64,000 nt of DNA from Hemicentrotus pulcherrimus (GCA_003118195.1 BEXV01000047.1:96904-160903); one strand, 5' to 3'. Counted from the first letter of the stretch, positions 38,851 to 50,639 are shown. Numbers and translations are program-made. The notes: a model not told the origin generated them from the letters alone.

Positions 38851-38927
38851 CTTCTACTGAGGATGGAACTAGAAACGTGGTTTGACCACACCAACACAAA
38901 TGTGTTAGTTTTGGACTGTATGCTTAC

Positions 38928-39047
38928 CGGCCGTGTTACAGTTGGCTCCTGTCCAGAGTCCGGTATTACAACTGCAGGTATAGAATGAACCCGAGAGCGA
39001 AACCTGACAAATTCCTCCATTCAGACAAGGGCTACTCTGGCAGGGAT
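38928..39047 (-). CDS. Exon: EGF10
   Basis: 120 bp, phase 1-1. Six-cysteine EGF with CQSSPC (O-glucose consensus). It is the live parent of the two broken EGF copies at about 37865-37965 and 38755-38850, which share the stretch coding FYTC.C with it. Confidence 0.89.
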
Positions 39048-39267
39048 CTATTCAAGAAAAGATGCAAACAAAAAGTATTGGTATTATAATTGAGTTATGA
39101 TAACTAGCATGGGAAATCCACAGCAGGCTCTTGTTGCCAGACTGTGTGTCATGGAACCTTACGGTCATCTAGATGGGTAGCGGGGAAGCTACTTACTATG
39201 GCTAGTTGAGACTCAAAACAGCAGAAGTCGTTCCTTATCAATCAGTCGTTTCATAAAGCTCCATGAT

Positions 39268-39420
39268 TCAATTTCAATTTCAATTTCAATTTATTTATGT
39301 TTCCAAAAAACATTACAAATCAATTATAAAGATTTACAACAAATGTAGAAATATGTATTGGAACCAGAGGGGTTCACTAAAAAGCAATGCTTGTACAAGT
39401 GTGGACACCTCAAATGATAC
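39268..39420 (-). mobile_element. LINE 3' end with (TTGAAA)n tail
   Basis: On minus: an AT-rich 3' region, AATAAATTG, then TGAAATTGAAATTGAA. It has the same plan as the element at 62728-63401 but a different unit. No coding left. Confidence 0.5.
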
Positions 39421-39517
39421 TTAGGAATAATGAGTACTGATTTAACGAATGACTGCACTCACGTCTGCCTATATGCACATGTCACAACTATCACTCTCAT
39501 TAAGCTACGATACTTAC

Positions 39518-39634
39518 TTGTAAATTCACACCTCGGTCCACTAAAGCCTTGGGGACAGCGACAAATTGAAGACTGCCCTGTTTGATCTAGAAGGCAAGTA
39601 CCTCCATTTTGACAAGGGCTAGGCTGACAAGGAT
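39518..39634 (-). CDS. Exon: EGF9
   Basis: 117 bp, phase 1-1. Six-cysteine EGF, CQPSPC at the start and CQNGGTC (O-fucose consensus), closing with [10 protein letters not shown]. Confidence 0.9.
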
Positions 39635-40367
39635 CTAGACAAAACAAAGCATTTAATTAATGTAAAGTTTTTCTACACAAACAAAGTGATGAAGACAAAG
39701 TACATTGTATGTTCATTGTATTTGGAAAATATATTAGACAGATAACATTCAGTAAATGTTTGGTCTCACCATGTGGGTAATTCCAAAAGGGATGTTGGTT
39801 TCGAAAGGGAATAGAAAACAAAATGAGTATGAGGGAGAAGCATTCTGTCAGTTTTATCCTATACAGGGCTACTTGGGATTGTTTGAGGAGAAATAGAGAA
39901 AATTAGGAGAGAAAGGAATTCTCTCGTGAGTGGAGTCCCAAAGGAGCAGTTTTAATTTTTAAATTTTTTATATTTTTTATATTTGTAACTTTTATTAAAT
40001 CAAAACTAATCCCAAAATATTTACAGGTCATCAATAGTGATTGGTACACAACAAAAAAGATATATATAAAAAAATAAAAATAAAAAAAGGGTCAAGAAAT
40101 ACAAGATATATTTAAATCATTAACATTATATAATGCGCAAGATGAAGCCACAGAGAGAAAAAAAACATAAAATACTATTTATTAAAATGGGGAGTCACCC
40201 TAGCTGCCAAGACCAAATTTGTCCTGTCAAGGGCCACAGAAGACTGGACACACTCCACCAAACCGCACCATCTGCATGAGTTCCAGTGGTGTACTTAAAA
40301 TGCTGAGACAGTGTTACAAGATGTGTGTACATGTACACACCTCTAGATGTAATGTAGGTATACTCAC

Positions 40368-40481
40368 TGTTGAATTGGCATAAGTTTCCACTGTACTGGG
40401 GCAGACATGTACACAGCCTTGATCCATCCAGTTGTGATACGCAGGTTCCCCCATTCAAACACTGATTCACAAAACACAAAT
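40368..40481 (-). CDS. Exon: EGF8
   Basis: 114 bp, phase 1-1. Six-cysteine EGF starting LCFVNQC, with CLNGGTC (O-fucose consensus). It lies on the far side of the N gap from EGF7. Confidence 0.88.
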
Positions 40482-40681
40482 CTACGACAAAAATGAACAA
40501 AATAATGGAAGTTATTAAAGTACCAGTGTACAGACCTGCGTGAGATGTATTTCTCATGAAACAAATATGATATTAGTACATAGCAAGGTAAAAATGTCAG
40601 GTTCACCCGGTTACGTGATTTCTATTTCTCAGAAATAAGACAACAGAGAAGAGCTTTTGAGTTTATTAACCCGTTCCTTCC

Positions 40682-40748
40682 GGGAACCTGGTATACCAGG
40701 CTCCCATGGAGCCCACTCACAGACGGGAACCTGGTATACCAGGTTCCC
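40682..40748. repeat. Pair of 24 bp palindromes
   Basis: 40725-40748 is a perfect 24-base palindrome centred on GGTATACC. 40682-40705 is the same sequence with one base changed. They lie 19 bases apart and about 115 bases from the N gap. Confidence 0.9.
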
Positions 40749-40862
40749 ATAATAGGCAGGTAAATGACGTCTTTACAAGCCCAAAATTGCAATTCCCTGC
40801 CATTAATTCACTAAACTAGTAGATTTGAGGGTTTATCCAAAGTATATGCTATCATTATCCAT

Positions 40863-41379
40863 NNNNNNNNNNNNNNNNNNNNNNNNNNNNNNNNNNNNNN
40901 NNNNNNNNNNNNNNNNNNNNNNNNNNNNNNNNNNNNNNNNNNNNNNNNNNNNNNNNNNNNNNNNNNNNNNNNNNNNNNNNNNNNNNNNNNNNNNNNNNNN
41001 NNNNNNNNNNNNNNNNNNNNNNNNNNNNNNNNNNNNNNNNNNNNNNNNNNNNNNNNNNNNNNNNNNNNNNNNNNNNNNNNNNNNNNNNNNNNNNNNNNNN
41101 NNNNNNNNNNNNNNNNNNNNNNNNNNNNNNNNNNNNNNNNNNNNNNNNNNNNNNNNNNNNNNNNNNNNNNNNNNNNNNNNNNNNNNNNNNNNNNNNNNNN
41201 NNNNNNNNNNNNNNNNNNNNNNNNNNNNNNNNNNNNNNNNNNNNNNNNNNNNNNNNNNNNNNNNNNNNNNNNNNNNNNNNNNNNNNNNNNNNNNNNNNNN
41301 NNNNNNNNNNNNNNNNNNNNNNNNNNNNNNNNNNNNNNNNNNNNNNNNNNNNNNNNNNNNNNNNNNNNNNNNNNNNNNN
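40863..41379. other. Sequence gap (517 N)
   Basis: Unknown bases, flanked on the right by a (TAA)n run. It falls in the EGF7-EGF8 intron. The open frames listed through it are meaningless. Confidence 1.
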
Positions 41380-41674
41380 ATAATAATAATAATAATAATG
41401 TAATGCAATCATATTGCACCATCTATCTGGTGAAACTATGAAATTAATGAAAGAAAGGAGATTGCAAAATAGATTACAAAATAATACAAATTGTGCTGAA
41501 TTACATTGAGGTTACAGTATGCTTCGAAAGAAAGACTGCCTTCAGGTTAGCCGATATAATGCCTTCAAAACAGAAGAAATTCTTGACTTCATAAATATTA
41601 TTATCTTAATTACATTTCAAAAAGCACACAAGATTTTCTTCTTGGGGGTACTATATCTCTTCTGACAGACTGAC

Positions 41675-41794
41675 CTGAATACTGGCAATTGATGCCTTTG
41701 AATCCTTGTGGGCAGAGACATTGATAGGACGCTAAGATGATGTTTGGTAGACAGGTTGCTCCATTCAAACAAGGAGACTCCAGTATGCAACGAT
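41675..41794 (-). CDS. Exon: EGF7
   Basis: 120 bp, phase 1-1, donor GTCAGT. Six-cysteine EGF starting RCILESPC with CLNGATC (O-fucose consensus). It is the last exon before the sequence gap at 40863-41379, so the junction EGF7-EGF8 is the least certain in the chain. Confidence 0.88.
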
Positions 41795-42221
41795 CTGAAA
41801 GGTCAAAGGTCATAATATAATCAACTATTCTGTGTCTAATGAAATACCGACAGAGAAATAGACATTTTAATAATTATTGCATTCTGGTGTATATACAGAA
41901 TGTAAATCTTCAGTAACAAATCTGGTTTGAACGAAAAGAGTTTCAATCTAAGATACCAATTTATAAAAAAAAATGAAATGAAAAAAAAGGTTATGGTAAA
42001 CAAGGAGCCAAAAATACAGACAAAAGGTTGCCAGATAAACGGTTGAAAGACCTTTACATAATAATAAGTAAGGTATTTTACTGTCAAGAAGATTTGTATT
42101 TTGTATTGATAACACTAAACTTCAATTACATTTGTTTGCACCATTTTATTTTGAGGTTAAAATATTGAAAAAAAAACACAGTTGAGGCACACAAAAAAAC
42201 TCGTTATCTGTACAAGCAGAG

Positions 42222-42612
42222 TGGAGGCCCAATGGCTCAATGGTAGAACAGTGGACTCATAACCGGTGGGTCCTGGGTTCATAACCTTTGACCTTTGACC
42301 TCGTGACCCCAAAATCGCATTAACTTATTGGCTCTGCAAGTTACATACATGACCAAAGTTTGGTAGGAATCCATCAGTCGGTTCTTGAGATAATGCGATC
42401 ACAAGCTATTTTTGCATACATAATGACCCTTGTGACCTTTGACCTTGTGACCTCAAAATCTAATCAATTCATTGGCTCTGCAAGATACATTCATGACCAA
42501 AGTTTGGTAGGAATCCATCAGTTGGTTCTTGAGATAACGCGATCACGAGAACAGGACGTACGTACAACCCGAAAACATAATGCCTCCGGCTATTTCGTAA
42601 CGGAGGCATAAA
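42222..42612 (+). repeat. tRNA-like head fused to a nuclear-receptor-motif repeat element
   Basis: It begins with a tRNA-like stretch (GGCTCAATGGTAGAACAGTGG ending GGTCCTGGGTTC). Two tandem units follow with ATGACCAAAGTTTGGTAGG, GGTTCTTGAGATAA and TGACCTTTGACCT. It closes with ATGCCTCCGGCTATTTCG and its inverse CGGAGGCAT. Same family as 53054-53680. Confidence 0.75.
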
Positions 42613-42663
42613 AATGATACGAGTCGATGCCATTCTGGCGCCAAGCATATGATGTGATCTCAC

Positions 42664-42780
42664 CTCTGTTCTGGCATCTTTGACCGCTGTAACCATTTGT
42701 ACATGTACACTGGAAAGAGGTGCTCTGTCCGATGCGACTGCATGCTCCACCATTGGAACAAGGGAAAGAGTTGCACGGAT
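42664..42780 (-). CDS. Exon: EGF6
   Basis: 117 bp, phase 1-1. Six-cysteine EGF. CNSFPC fits the O-glucose consensus, and CSNGGAC lacks the O-fucose residue. It lies about 50 bases from the end of the repeat element at 42222-42612. Confidence 0.9.
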
Positions 42781-43596
42781 CTGCAAAGGGTGCGAGCATA
42801 AGATATCTATCAAATTCGAAATTAAAGGCTCATTTCAAAATCTTAATCAATGGCATAAAAGAGATCAGGGGTGATATTCTGTAAGCTAATTTATCTTTTA
42901 TTAAAAGTTTGCATATTGTCACTAACATAAAAGATAACATAGTTTTTAGAATACTGCCCTCAATGCCCCCAAAAGTACAGTACACATAGCTCAACAGCTT
43001 TAAGACACAATTATGGGTAGTTGTGTTTATATAGTAAGTACAAGATAAACAAGGATTATATTGATATTATTGTTGTGTATACACCACTCTTATTATCTCC
43101 GTTTGGTTCGAAATAACTTTTATTTACCATTAACAATAAGATGGAAGGCAACAGCTCAAAAAGTAGAGCTTGTGGCGAAGTGAGCCAAAAGAAATAAACT
43201 ATGTTTGATATCACAAGTAATGATATACGTGAATAGAGTAAACTAAACATGAATAAGTTTATCTTATTTAAACAAACATCCCATGAGGCAAAGTAAACTT
43301 ATTGAAATAAACAAAAATTAAAATAAATTATAAAACTATATAGACAAGAGGCGACTCCTTTACCTTCCGTTTATGTGGTCTGCTGCTCTTGCGAATTACT
43401 ATGAAGCGTGCATGATGAAAAAGCTTTAGTATTCTGCTATTCTTTGATTTTGTACCGTCAACCCTCTCTGTAATAATGATACCATGTACTTCTATATAGC
43501 AACTTTTGCAACAGATATGATATCGCTTATTATTATCAATATTTAAGAGTTGTTATGTTACTTCTCTTGGTACTGAGATGGATAAAAGTGACATAC

Positions 43597-43719
43597 CTGG
43601 TGGTATATTGCACAAGAAACCAGAGTAGCCGTTGACACACAAGCATTGGAATGTCCCATCATTCTCTCCCAGACAGGTCGCTCCATTCAGGCAGGGGTTG
43701 TTTGGAAGGCAGGGATTTT
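43597..43719 (-). CDS. Exon: EGF5
   Basis: 123 bp, phase 1-1. Six-cysteine EGF starting NPCLPNNPC. CLNGATC fits the O-fucose consensus. The last residues before the donor are NIPP. Confidence 0.9.
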
Positions 43720-44197
43720 CTGCAAATTTAAAGTCAGGTTTATTTCCTGCTGTCAAATATTTGCTTTTGGGGATTAATGTTCCATAATTATTATTCTGAA
43801 TTGTATTTACTTGAACTGGTGTTTATGTTTGTATTTTTGTAGGCATTTGTGTTGGTGTTGGTGCGTGCATTTGTGCATTTGTGTTTGTGATTATGCTTAT
43901 ATTTATTTTCATATTCATATTCATATTTGCATTTGTATTTGAATCAATTACAAATATTTTGTCTTTTGTTCAAAAAACCAAAAGTTTAAGGGATACATAA
44001 ATGAAAAACCATATGAACAAAAAAAAACATGTTAATTAGGGGGAATTTCCATAAACATATAAACCAGGATTAGTTGACCTACACGTACACATAGTAGGAT
44101 TATAAAATCAATATCTGGTGCCTTTTGTGGTGGGTTGGTGGTGCTGGGTAATGAACTTGATGGCAACATAAGGTTAGAATGTTAAATTTTCTGTCAC

Positions 44198-44311
44198 CTG
44201 TTTGACATTGGAATCCAACCCATGCAATGGGGCAATTGCAGATGAATCCATCTCCCTGCTCAATACATGTACCACCATTAAAACAAGCATTGGATGAACA
44301 CGGTGATGGGG
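44198..44311 (-). CDS. Exon: EGF4
   Basis: 114 bp, phase 1-1. Six-cysteine EGF carrying both Notch-type sugar sites: CSSNAC fits O-glucose and CFNGGTC fits O-fucose, the only module here with both. A decayed copy of this exon lies just upstream at 44386-44440, inside a degenerate repeat array. Confidence 0.88.
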
Positions 44312-44740
44312 CTGCATGGGGAAAGATTAGAAACCGTTGTAATAAAACATAGACAGATATTCAAGTTACTATACAACATACAGGTACCAAGAGCAATGGG
44401 GCATTTACACATGAATCCATCTCACTGCTCAATACATGTGATGCGTGATAATTAAAGCATAGATAAGGATTTCCTCATAGTAGCGACTGTATACAAGGTA
44501 GGGGATACATGGTAAAATTAGGAATCCCTTATTACAAAACATAGACAGAAGTTAAATCAAGATTATGCACGGGAGGCTGTAGGGGTGTGAGAACAGTCAG
44601 GAAACCATTATTATAAAGCATAGACATAAATTGTATATTTACTATATAGGAGGGAGGTTGTACATAGCGACAGGGCATGGGAAAGTTAGGAAACCAATGT
44701 TAAACATTGCGATAAAACATAGACAGAGATTACCTAACAT
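44310..44740. repeat. Degenerate array upstream of EGF4
   Basis: Four loosely similar units carry AAAGTTAGGAAACC-like and ATAAAACATAGACAGA words at about 44314, 44509, 44583 and 44668. The EGF4 acceptor lies at the first unit, and an EGF4-like fragment (44386-44440) is inside the array. Confidence 0.6.
44386..44440 (-). pseudogene. Fragment of a second EGF4 exon
   Basis: GCAATGGGGCATTTACACATG and AATCCATCTCACTGCTCAAT match the EGF4 exon (GCAATGGGGCAATTGCAGATG, AATCCATCTCCCTGCTCAAT) almost base for base, then the match stops at ACATGTGATG. About half an exon is left and there are no splice sites. Confidence 0.75.
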
Positions 44741-45057
44741 GAACTGATTGTTCATGATAAAAGGTATAAGAATGTTTGACTATAAAGCATTTACAAAAAG
44801 TATAGCCATTGGACAATATATCATGCTTACACATCAACATAGCATGAACATAATTGTGTATTAAGAGGTGAAGATATGGAAGGGCTAGAGCTTAAAGCTT
44901 GATATTGAGCTCATAACAAACTAGTGAGGGTTGACATACAAGGCTTAGGGGGGGGGGGGGCAATAATAATAATAGGAGGAATGGGTAGATATTTTCCAGC
45001 TCAGAATTTGTTAGATCAGTTCACCTGGGGATTAATATATCTGTGTCCATTTCATAC

Positions 45058-45193
45058 CTGTGCATTGTAGCAACTGACAGTATCTAGTGTTTCCATCTAG
45101 AGTGAAAGGCACTGATGTTCCAGGATTCGCTTGAAGATCAAAGCAGACGTAGGTGTTTTGAGTACATTCCACATTTGTCAAGTCCAGAAGTCC
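45058..45193 (-). CDS. Exon: GxLW domain copy 7, second part
   Basis: 136 bp, phase 0 in, phase 1 out. It begins GLLDLTN and carries cysteine pairs C-TQNTYV-C and C-QLLQ-C with a shortened middle (NPGTSVPFTL). This is the most diverged copy and the last before the EGF tract. Confidence 0.82.
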
Positions 45194-46553
45194 CTGATGA
45201 TCAAATAAGATAAAAGGGAATTCTTCTTCTTGGCACTATTAAAAGAGGCTGGTTAACAAGGAAGGTTCACACGACAGTCAATAAACTTAAAGTTTAGGTC
45301 ATCGTTTTTAACTTATCTGGGAATATCCTGTAGTTAAACACCGTGCCAAGTGCCAACGCACTCGTGGTTATGAAAATTGTAATTTTACTGGAATTTATAA
45401 AACCAATTATAAAAGCGATCTAATATGGTAATTGCAATGACTACAGAGTGATGACTCCATGGAGTTTACCAATGTCAGGTATGGAATCACAGTGATGATT
45501 CGTGTGGATGCAATTAACTTTGAGGTACGTCAGCTCCTAGTACAATTAACTGCTTGCAGGGCTCATAGTATAGAACTTTGAATACTTGTTGTTGAACCTC
45601 ACATTGTTACTGGATCATTGTTTAAAACTTCAAAGTTTCGTCAAACTTAAAATCTAAAATGGCGGTCCCATGTGAACATAGGAGTTAAATGCTTCACAGA
45701 AGGGGTGCATTGGATTGTAATAACACACCCATCAACCCACCCACCCACCTGACTCATATCACATCTATGAGGTGGCAACAATTTTATAATTTACTATGTA
45801 CATGCATGTACCGTACCTGTACCTATAAGTTTCTTTCCATGAAGTTTCATATTTATACCTTGAAAGGTCTTACTTTCAAAATCATGAATCTGTTATGAAT
45901 TTGAGTGAGAAAGACAAACTTGTCCAAAAATACATGTACATATACAGTATCCCACTCAGCCATTTAAATCTGCCCAAGGCAGTGAAATGTTTTTTCAAAC
46001 ATGGAGAAAAAATCAAAGCATGCATTAACTTGTATTATTAAAGGTAAAGACCAGTAGTGGTCATGCCATTGCATTGTGAAAGAAACGTTGTGGAATCAAT
46101 CAGAAAAGGTTGGTCATCTAGCATGTAAGTATTGGTGTGTACTGCAAGGTTCTGGAATCATCAAAATTATAAGAAATTTGGCCCAGTCTTGGTAAAGTTA
46201 CAAGCACTGTACACAGAAAGATGTATATGGGACTTCGCGACATGTGCGCGACACGTACTCGATATCTATCCGGTCCAAATAGGTATAACAATTTACCAAA
46301 TAAACACTGTATGTCAATTTGTAAGCGGTTTCCTGTTAAAATTTGTATCATCACATATTAGTCAAAACATATTCTTTCACATAAGGGGGGGGGGGGTCTT
46401 TACCTCAAAGCAAGTTATGACATCAAAATATATGGACATCCTCAATGCGAGGCATCAACAAAAAACCTACATCTAAATGTTCCCTTTCACAGTGCCTTGA
46501 AATGAGATAAATATCAAATGTAAAATGAGAAAGAGCAACATTTAATTCCATAC
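45194..46553. other. Intron inside GxLW copy 7
   Basis: No repeat family or exon recognised. It holds a G-run at 46385-46396 and a (ACCC)n patch near 45733. The 100-codon frames near 46.2 kb have no coding support. Confidence 0.7.
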
Positions 46554-46825
46554 CTGAACATTGGTGAACTCTAGAGAGCCCCCTCCCACCAAGTCCAGCC
46601 CGGCCTGGGGACCCAGTGTGGCCAGCTGCTGGGACGTGATGTCAGATGGGTTGCCGTTGTTGGTAGGACTCGTGTAAACCAGGATCTGCCACAGGTTGTT
46701 GCCATTGATGCTAGCGGAGGCCGGAATGGCAGTGGCGGTGAAGTCAAAGGTGATGAGGTTGGACTGGCCGCTGGTCACAGGGAATCCCCCATTGATGCTT
46801 GCAAACACGCTGTTGATAGTCACGC
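46554..46825 (-). CDS. Exon: GxLW domain copy 7, first part
   Basis: 272 bp, phase 1 in, phase 0 out at GTATGG. Holds VTINSV, the strand ITFDFTA, the core INGNNLWQI and most of the region after it, ending LEFTNVQ. The acceptor is AAG rather than CAG/TAG, with a weak tract (ATTTTAAG). It is used because it is the only one in frame and at the right distance. Confidence 0.82.
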
Positions 46826-47251
46826 CTTAAAATGCAAAATACAACAAGAAATAAACAGTATTTGTTTAACTTCACAGTTCATGTATTGGATTGTATTAGA
46901 AAGGAATAATGAGTCAAAAGACGTGTTTGTAATGCATTTTAGCCAATCATGGTTCTTTGTCACAGCAATAATTTTCAGCTTATCCTTACATCTTCTTTGG
47001 AAGCATTTGATTTGGTAAGATACAAAATTGAAGCAGTATAATAATAGTCAATATGATACTTTTGTTGTATTGTTTCAATTTAACAAAATATTAATATATA
47101 ATAGTTCTGTCAGGCTTGCGGTTTATGCTGCAGGACATATTTGGACACGGTATAACAGATTCTTAATAAATGTCCATGTATAACTGTCTACTTTTTATCT
47201 TTATCACAAAACTACTGCAAAAGCAAATACTAAATGTTGGCTTGCTCTCAC

Positions 47252-47529
47252 CATTGCAGGTAACTTGCACGCACGAAACACTTCTTGGGGGCACGATGTC
47301 GAAGTCCATACTTGGGTTTGGGCCCTTGGTGAGTTCGGCGCAAAAATACTGGAACTCGCTGCAGTCAATGTTGGACAGGTCCACGTTGGAGGCTACGTTC
47401 TGGATCTGTGTGGTGATACCTGCAACTGCTGAGATTGAACCTTGGCTGTTGGTGAGGGGGATGTTGTTCCTCAAGCCCAGACGGGTGCCTGAACCATCAG
47501 GCTGGTTGCTGACAAATGTGTTAATGGAC
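47252..47529 (-). CDS. Exon: GxLW domain copy 6, second half
   Basis: 278 bp, phase 2 in, phase 1 out. Its first base completes the core tryptophan. It has the turn PDGSGTR, the strand NVDLSN, cysteine pairs C-SEFQYF-C and C-VQVT-C, and NPSMDF between them. Donor GTGAGA. Confidence 0.84.
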
Positions 47530-47867
47530 CTGTGGTCAAGAGGTAGAAAGAGAGCATGAATACATTGCAACCTCTGCAGATGAAGTGAAGTACTTGGCCG
47601 CTTGCATAAAAGGGTTCCAATTTCAGTTCACAACTGAATTATTCATACCCTTTAACCCAAGTTTTGTAATTTTTTAGGTTTGTGAAGAAGTAATCGTCCC
47701 GATATACGTTTCTTGAGAATCTGACATCTAGAAACTTACATCAAAAAGTATTGAACAACAGCTGAACGTCAACCAGCTTACCTTTTCTTCATGAGTTATG
47801 AGGAAAAAAAAACATCAAAATTTACAAGGAGTACAAAATTTAGATAATTACTGTAAATGGAATCGTA

Positions 47868-48090
47868 CAGGTCTCATAGCCAAGTTTAAACACTTGACTG
47901 AAGATGAAAAGGTTGTGGGTTTGAGCCCGGCACAGCGCTAATTTCTGTCGGCAAGACTTTAATCTACATTTGCCACTCTCCACCAAGGTGTTTAAGAGGT
48001 ACCCGGAGGAAAAAAGTCCTAAAATGCAGTCAAAATCGGTAGCTGAGCTCGAGCCTGGGTAATATAGGAGCGCCTTGAGCACGTTGCATA
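47868..48090 (+). repeat. Decayed tRNA-derived SINE
   Basis: GGTTGTGGGTTTGAGCCC (box B region), TCTACATTTGCCACTCTCCACC and GGTACCCGG in the SINE order. The tail is lost; a C/A homopolymer region follows at 48147-48172. Confidence 0.65.
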
Positions 48091-48449
48091 GTGGGTGCGT
48101 GCGCCAAAAAATTTCAAAATCGGGGGTGCGGTTTATACACTGTACACCCCTCCCCCCCCCAAAAAAAAAGGAAGTCAAAACCAGCACAAATTTGGACATA
48201 TGGGACTACAAACGGTACAATAACTATACTACCATGGTACAGGACATTTCCCACACATTTTACGGACAATTTTATCTTGAATAGTTGACACAAAGACACA
48301 TAATCTTCCAAAAACAACATCTGCCGATAGATCTTGATCTAAGGTCGTGCCAATGCATTGCAAAAGTAAAAGAAGGGGCCGTTTAATGGACCTGCCGCGA
48401 AGCATCCAGCACGCGAAGTCGCCATTTTCAATCCATTTCAATGAATACA

Positions 48450-48735
48450 TTACAAACTAGATGGAATTTTGACTGCGTGCAGTCGAAAATGATGCCTCTG
48501 CCATAGAGCAATTTTTAAAATTCAAGTTGATTGTAATCCATCTGTCGGTTTTTAATGATAATGCACTCACAAGCTATTTATAGGCATACAAAATGAGCCC
48601 CATGACCTTTGACCTGATGACCCTTGACCTGATGACCCTAAAATCTAATCAGTTCATTGGCTCTGCAAGATACATATACATGTCATGAGTTTGATGGTAA
48701 TCTGTATATTGGTTTTCATAAAAATGCGATCACAA
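48450..48735 (+). repeat. Nuclear-receptor-motif repeat element, partial
   Basis: Starts AACTAGATGGAATTTTGACTG and ATGATGCCTCTGCCATAGAGC as in 53054-53680, contains TGACCTTTGACCT at about 48603, and breaks off at a tRNA-like insertion. Confidence 0.75.
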
Positions 48736-48812
48736 GCCAAGCGGTCTAAGGCGCTGGTTTGGGGTCCAACTCTACATCTACCTGCAAGAGATCGAAATCC
48801 CGCCGTCGCCAA
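48733..48812 (+). pseudogene. tRNA-Leu-like pseudogene
   Basis: CCAAGCGGTCTAAGGCGCT matches the D-arm region of tRNA-Leu genes, and GATCGAAATCCCGCC fits a T-arm. The anticodon stem (TTGG.GGTCCAA) is not canonical and the acceptor stem does not pair, so it is a pseudogene or SINE head. It is followed by a T-rich (ATTT)n stretch. Confidence 0.55.
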
Positions 48813-49038
48813 ATTTATTTATTTATTTATTATTTTTTTTTGTTCTTTTTAAAAATATTTGTTTAAAGGTCATAATCGCGGGTGCAATTAATACACGAGG
48901 GCAGTTTATACAACGTTAATTACGGTACTATGAATTTTTTGGTAAATTGTGCATTTTAAAGATTAAATAGCAATAAAGCCCTGAAGAATAAAAGTTGAGT
49001 TTTGTGTGAGAAAAAAGAAATATGAAAAAATTACTTAC

Positions 49039-49177
49039 CACAAGTTTGTTCCTGATGCGCTTCCACCAGCAGGATCACTGACAATCCCTAGATGGAATTG
49101 GACTGGGTTTGTTGCAGCGTTCTCATCGAGCATGAAACCAGAGAGGAGAGCAAGGTTGAGCCGTGTTACGTCCACTC
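49039..49177 (-). CDS. Exon: GxLW domain copy 6, first half
   Basis: 139 bp, phase 1 in, phase 2 out. The donor GTAAGT interrupts the tryptophan codon of the core itself (SGTNL then TG|G). Joined to the next exon it restores NLWSINTF. The split lies four bases from that of copy 4 but in another phase. Confidence 0.84.
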
Positions 49178-49627
49178 CTGGAATGGTTGTATTTATTAGG
49201 AATAGAAATATTAGTGGATACAAACACCAAGTTGAATAATTCCTCCAACACGACCTTCAGTGTAGGAGGCAGAACAAAGGGTTGAAAACTTTTAGCTTTA
49301 ATAAATTAAAATGTTCAAAATTGCCCAGTGTCATGAGAACTACATACAGTATACTTTTTTTCTTCAAATCTACATTCATTTCAAAAATGACAATATGCAA
49401 AACTCATTTGGTTTCTATCAGAAAAAAGAGGCAAAAATAGACCATGTTTATTGCACAATGCCTACAACAGTCTATGAGTGTGCAAGCTATGATATGCATC
49501 CTATTGACTTACATGTACAGTATGTGCAGACACATCAATAGACTTTAGCTCATTGAGCAATACCATAGAGATTCACTTTTTACAAACTTTTTTCCATTTG
49601 AAATAAGTTACAGTTAGTTTCACATAC

Positions 49628-50038
49628 CTCTACAGTTAGATGGCGTGCAGCCAACCAAAGACCCCCCGAGTAGGAAGTTAGGGTTTGGGTTCTGCCCCTT
49701 GGCGACCCTAACGCAGATATAAGGAATGTCCGAGCAGGACAAGTCCCTCACGTTCAGGTTGACGTCGACGTCAGTGATCGTCGCCTGTCCGCCAGACACC
49801 AGACTGACACCCGACTGAGCGATATTGAGGAAGGGGGTCGTTTCTGAGCCTGGGGTCCCCCCAAGGCCGTTGATGGAGGTGCTGGGGTAGATGGTGACCT
49901 GCCACAGCCCTGATCCTGCGATGCTGTTGCCCGACGGGTTGCTGTTCAGCTCCACATTGACATTGAGGGTGTTGGTCTCGGAAGCCTGACGCAACGTTCC
50001 AGAATTAATCAGAAGCCGTACAAACTGCATTATTACTC
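49628..50038 (-). CDS. Exon: GxLW domain copy 5 (unsplit)
   Basis: 411 bp, phase 1-1, whole domain. Core IAGSGLWQV then TIYPS. Cysteine pairs C-SDIPYI-C and C-TPSN-C with NPNPNF between them. The exon is distinctly GC-richer than its flanks (typical of the GxLW exons here), and it sits between an (AAT)n microsatellite and copy 6. Confidence 0.85.
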
Positions 50039-50059
50039 CTAATCAAAGTAGAACAAAAA

Positions 50060-50212
50060 GCAACAACAACAACAATAATTATAATAATAATGATAATAAT
50101 AACTATAAACCAATAATAATATCAATGATAATAATGATGAAAATATTCATAATCATAATAAAAATCATAGTAATAATCATAATAATGATAATAATAACAA
50201 TATAACTGTTTT
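50060..50212. repeat. (AAT)n/(GATAAT)n microsatellite
   Basis: About 150 bases of interrupted AAT triplets between GxLW copy 5 and EGF3. Confidence 0.9.
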
Positions 50213-50639
50213 TTTAATGAGCGCTTTTAATGCAAACCTATCAGAATGCTTTTCCACTCAAAATTCAAAAGTACACAAATTTGAGAAACTATATAATGCT
50301 TCAATGAACCATTCAAAAATTATGCAAGGAGCTTCAGATTCACCCAAATACTTTGTTGCATAATATTTGAATCCCCTCAAATTCTTGAGCACCAAGATTT
50401 TTCGCAATTCACATAAGGTAAACAACGATGTATAAACCGCACCATTTTTTTCTCGTCGTGAAATGCCAATAATCAGAGGTGCGGATAATAAACAGAGATA
50501 TACCTCGACCAGGTTAAACTTACAGTAACAAGTGTCATATCCTTGATACATAAAGTTACAAAGGTCGACCTTGCAGTCGAAATGGCTATAGTTTACAAAT
50601 CATGAAAGTTTCTGGTTCTTACAGTAAAACAAAACCCAC

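Larger units (their letters stand above)
37260..38887. repeat. Local duplication joined by a single N (741 bp and 886 bp)
   Basis: Copy 1 is 37260-38000 and copy 2 is 38002-38887, with one N at 38001 exactly at the join. They are highly similar throughout (for example AAGTTGCACTTAAAATCC and TCTACTGAGGATGGAACT), with scattered substitutions. Copy 2 has an extra 176 bp element at 38410-38585 and lacks about 40 bases near 38715. Most likely two alleles placed in tandem by the assembler. Confidence 0.85.

Noticed and set aside
40811..41422. Open frames of about 190-200 codons
   Set aside because: They consist of unknown bases in the assembly gap.
46118..46476. Overlapping 78- and 114-codon frames on both strands in the copy 7 intron
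   Set aside because: No splice sites, domain or composition support; overlapping frames on both strands are expected by chance at this length.
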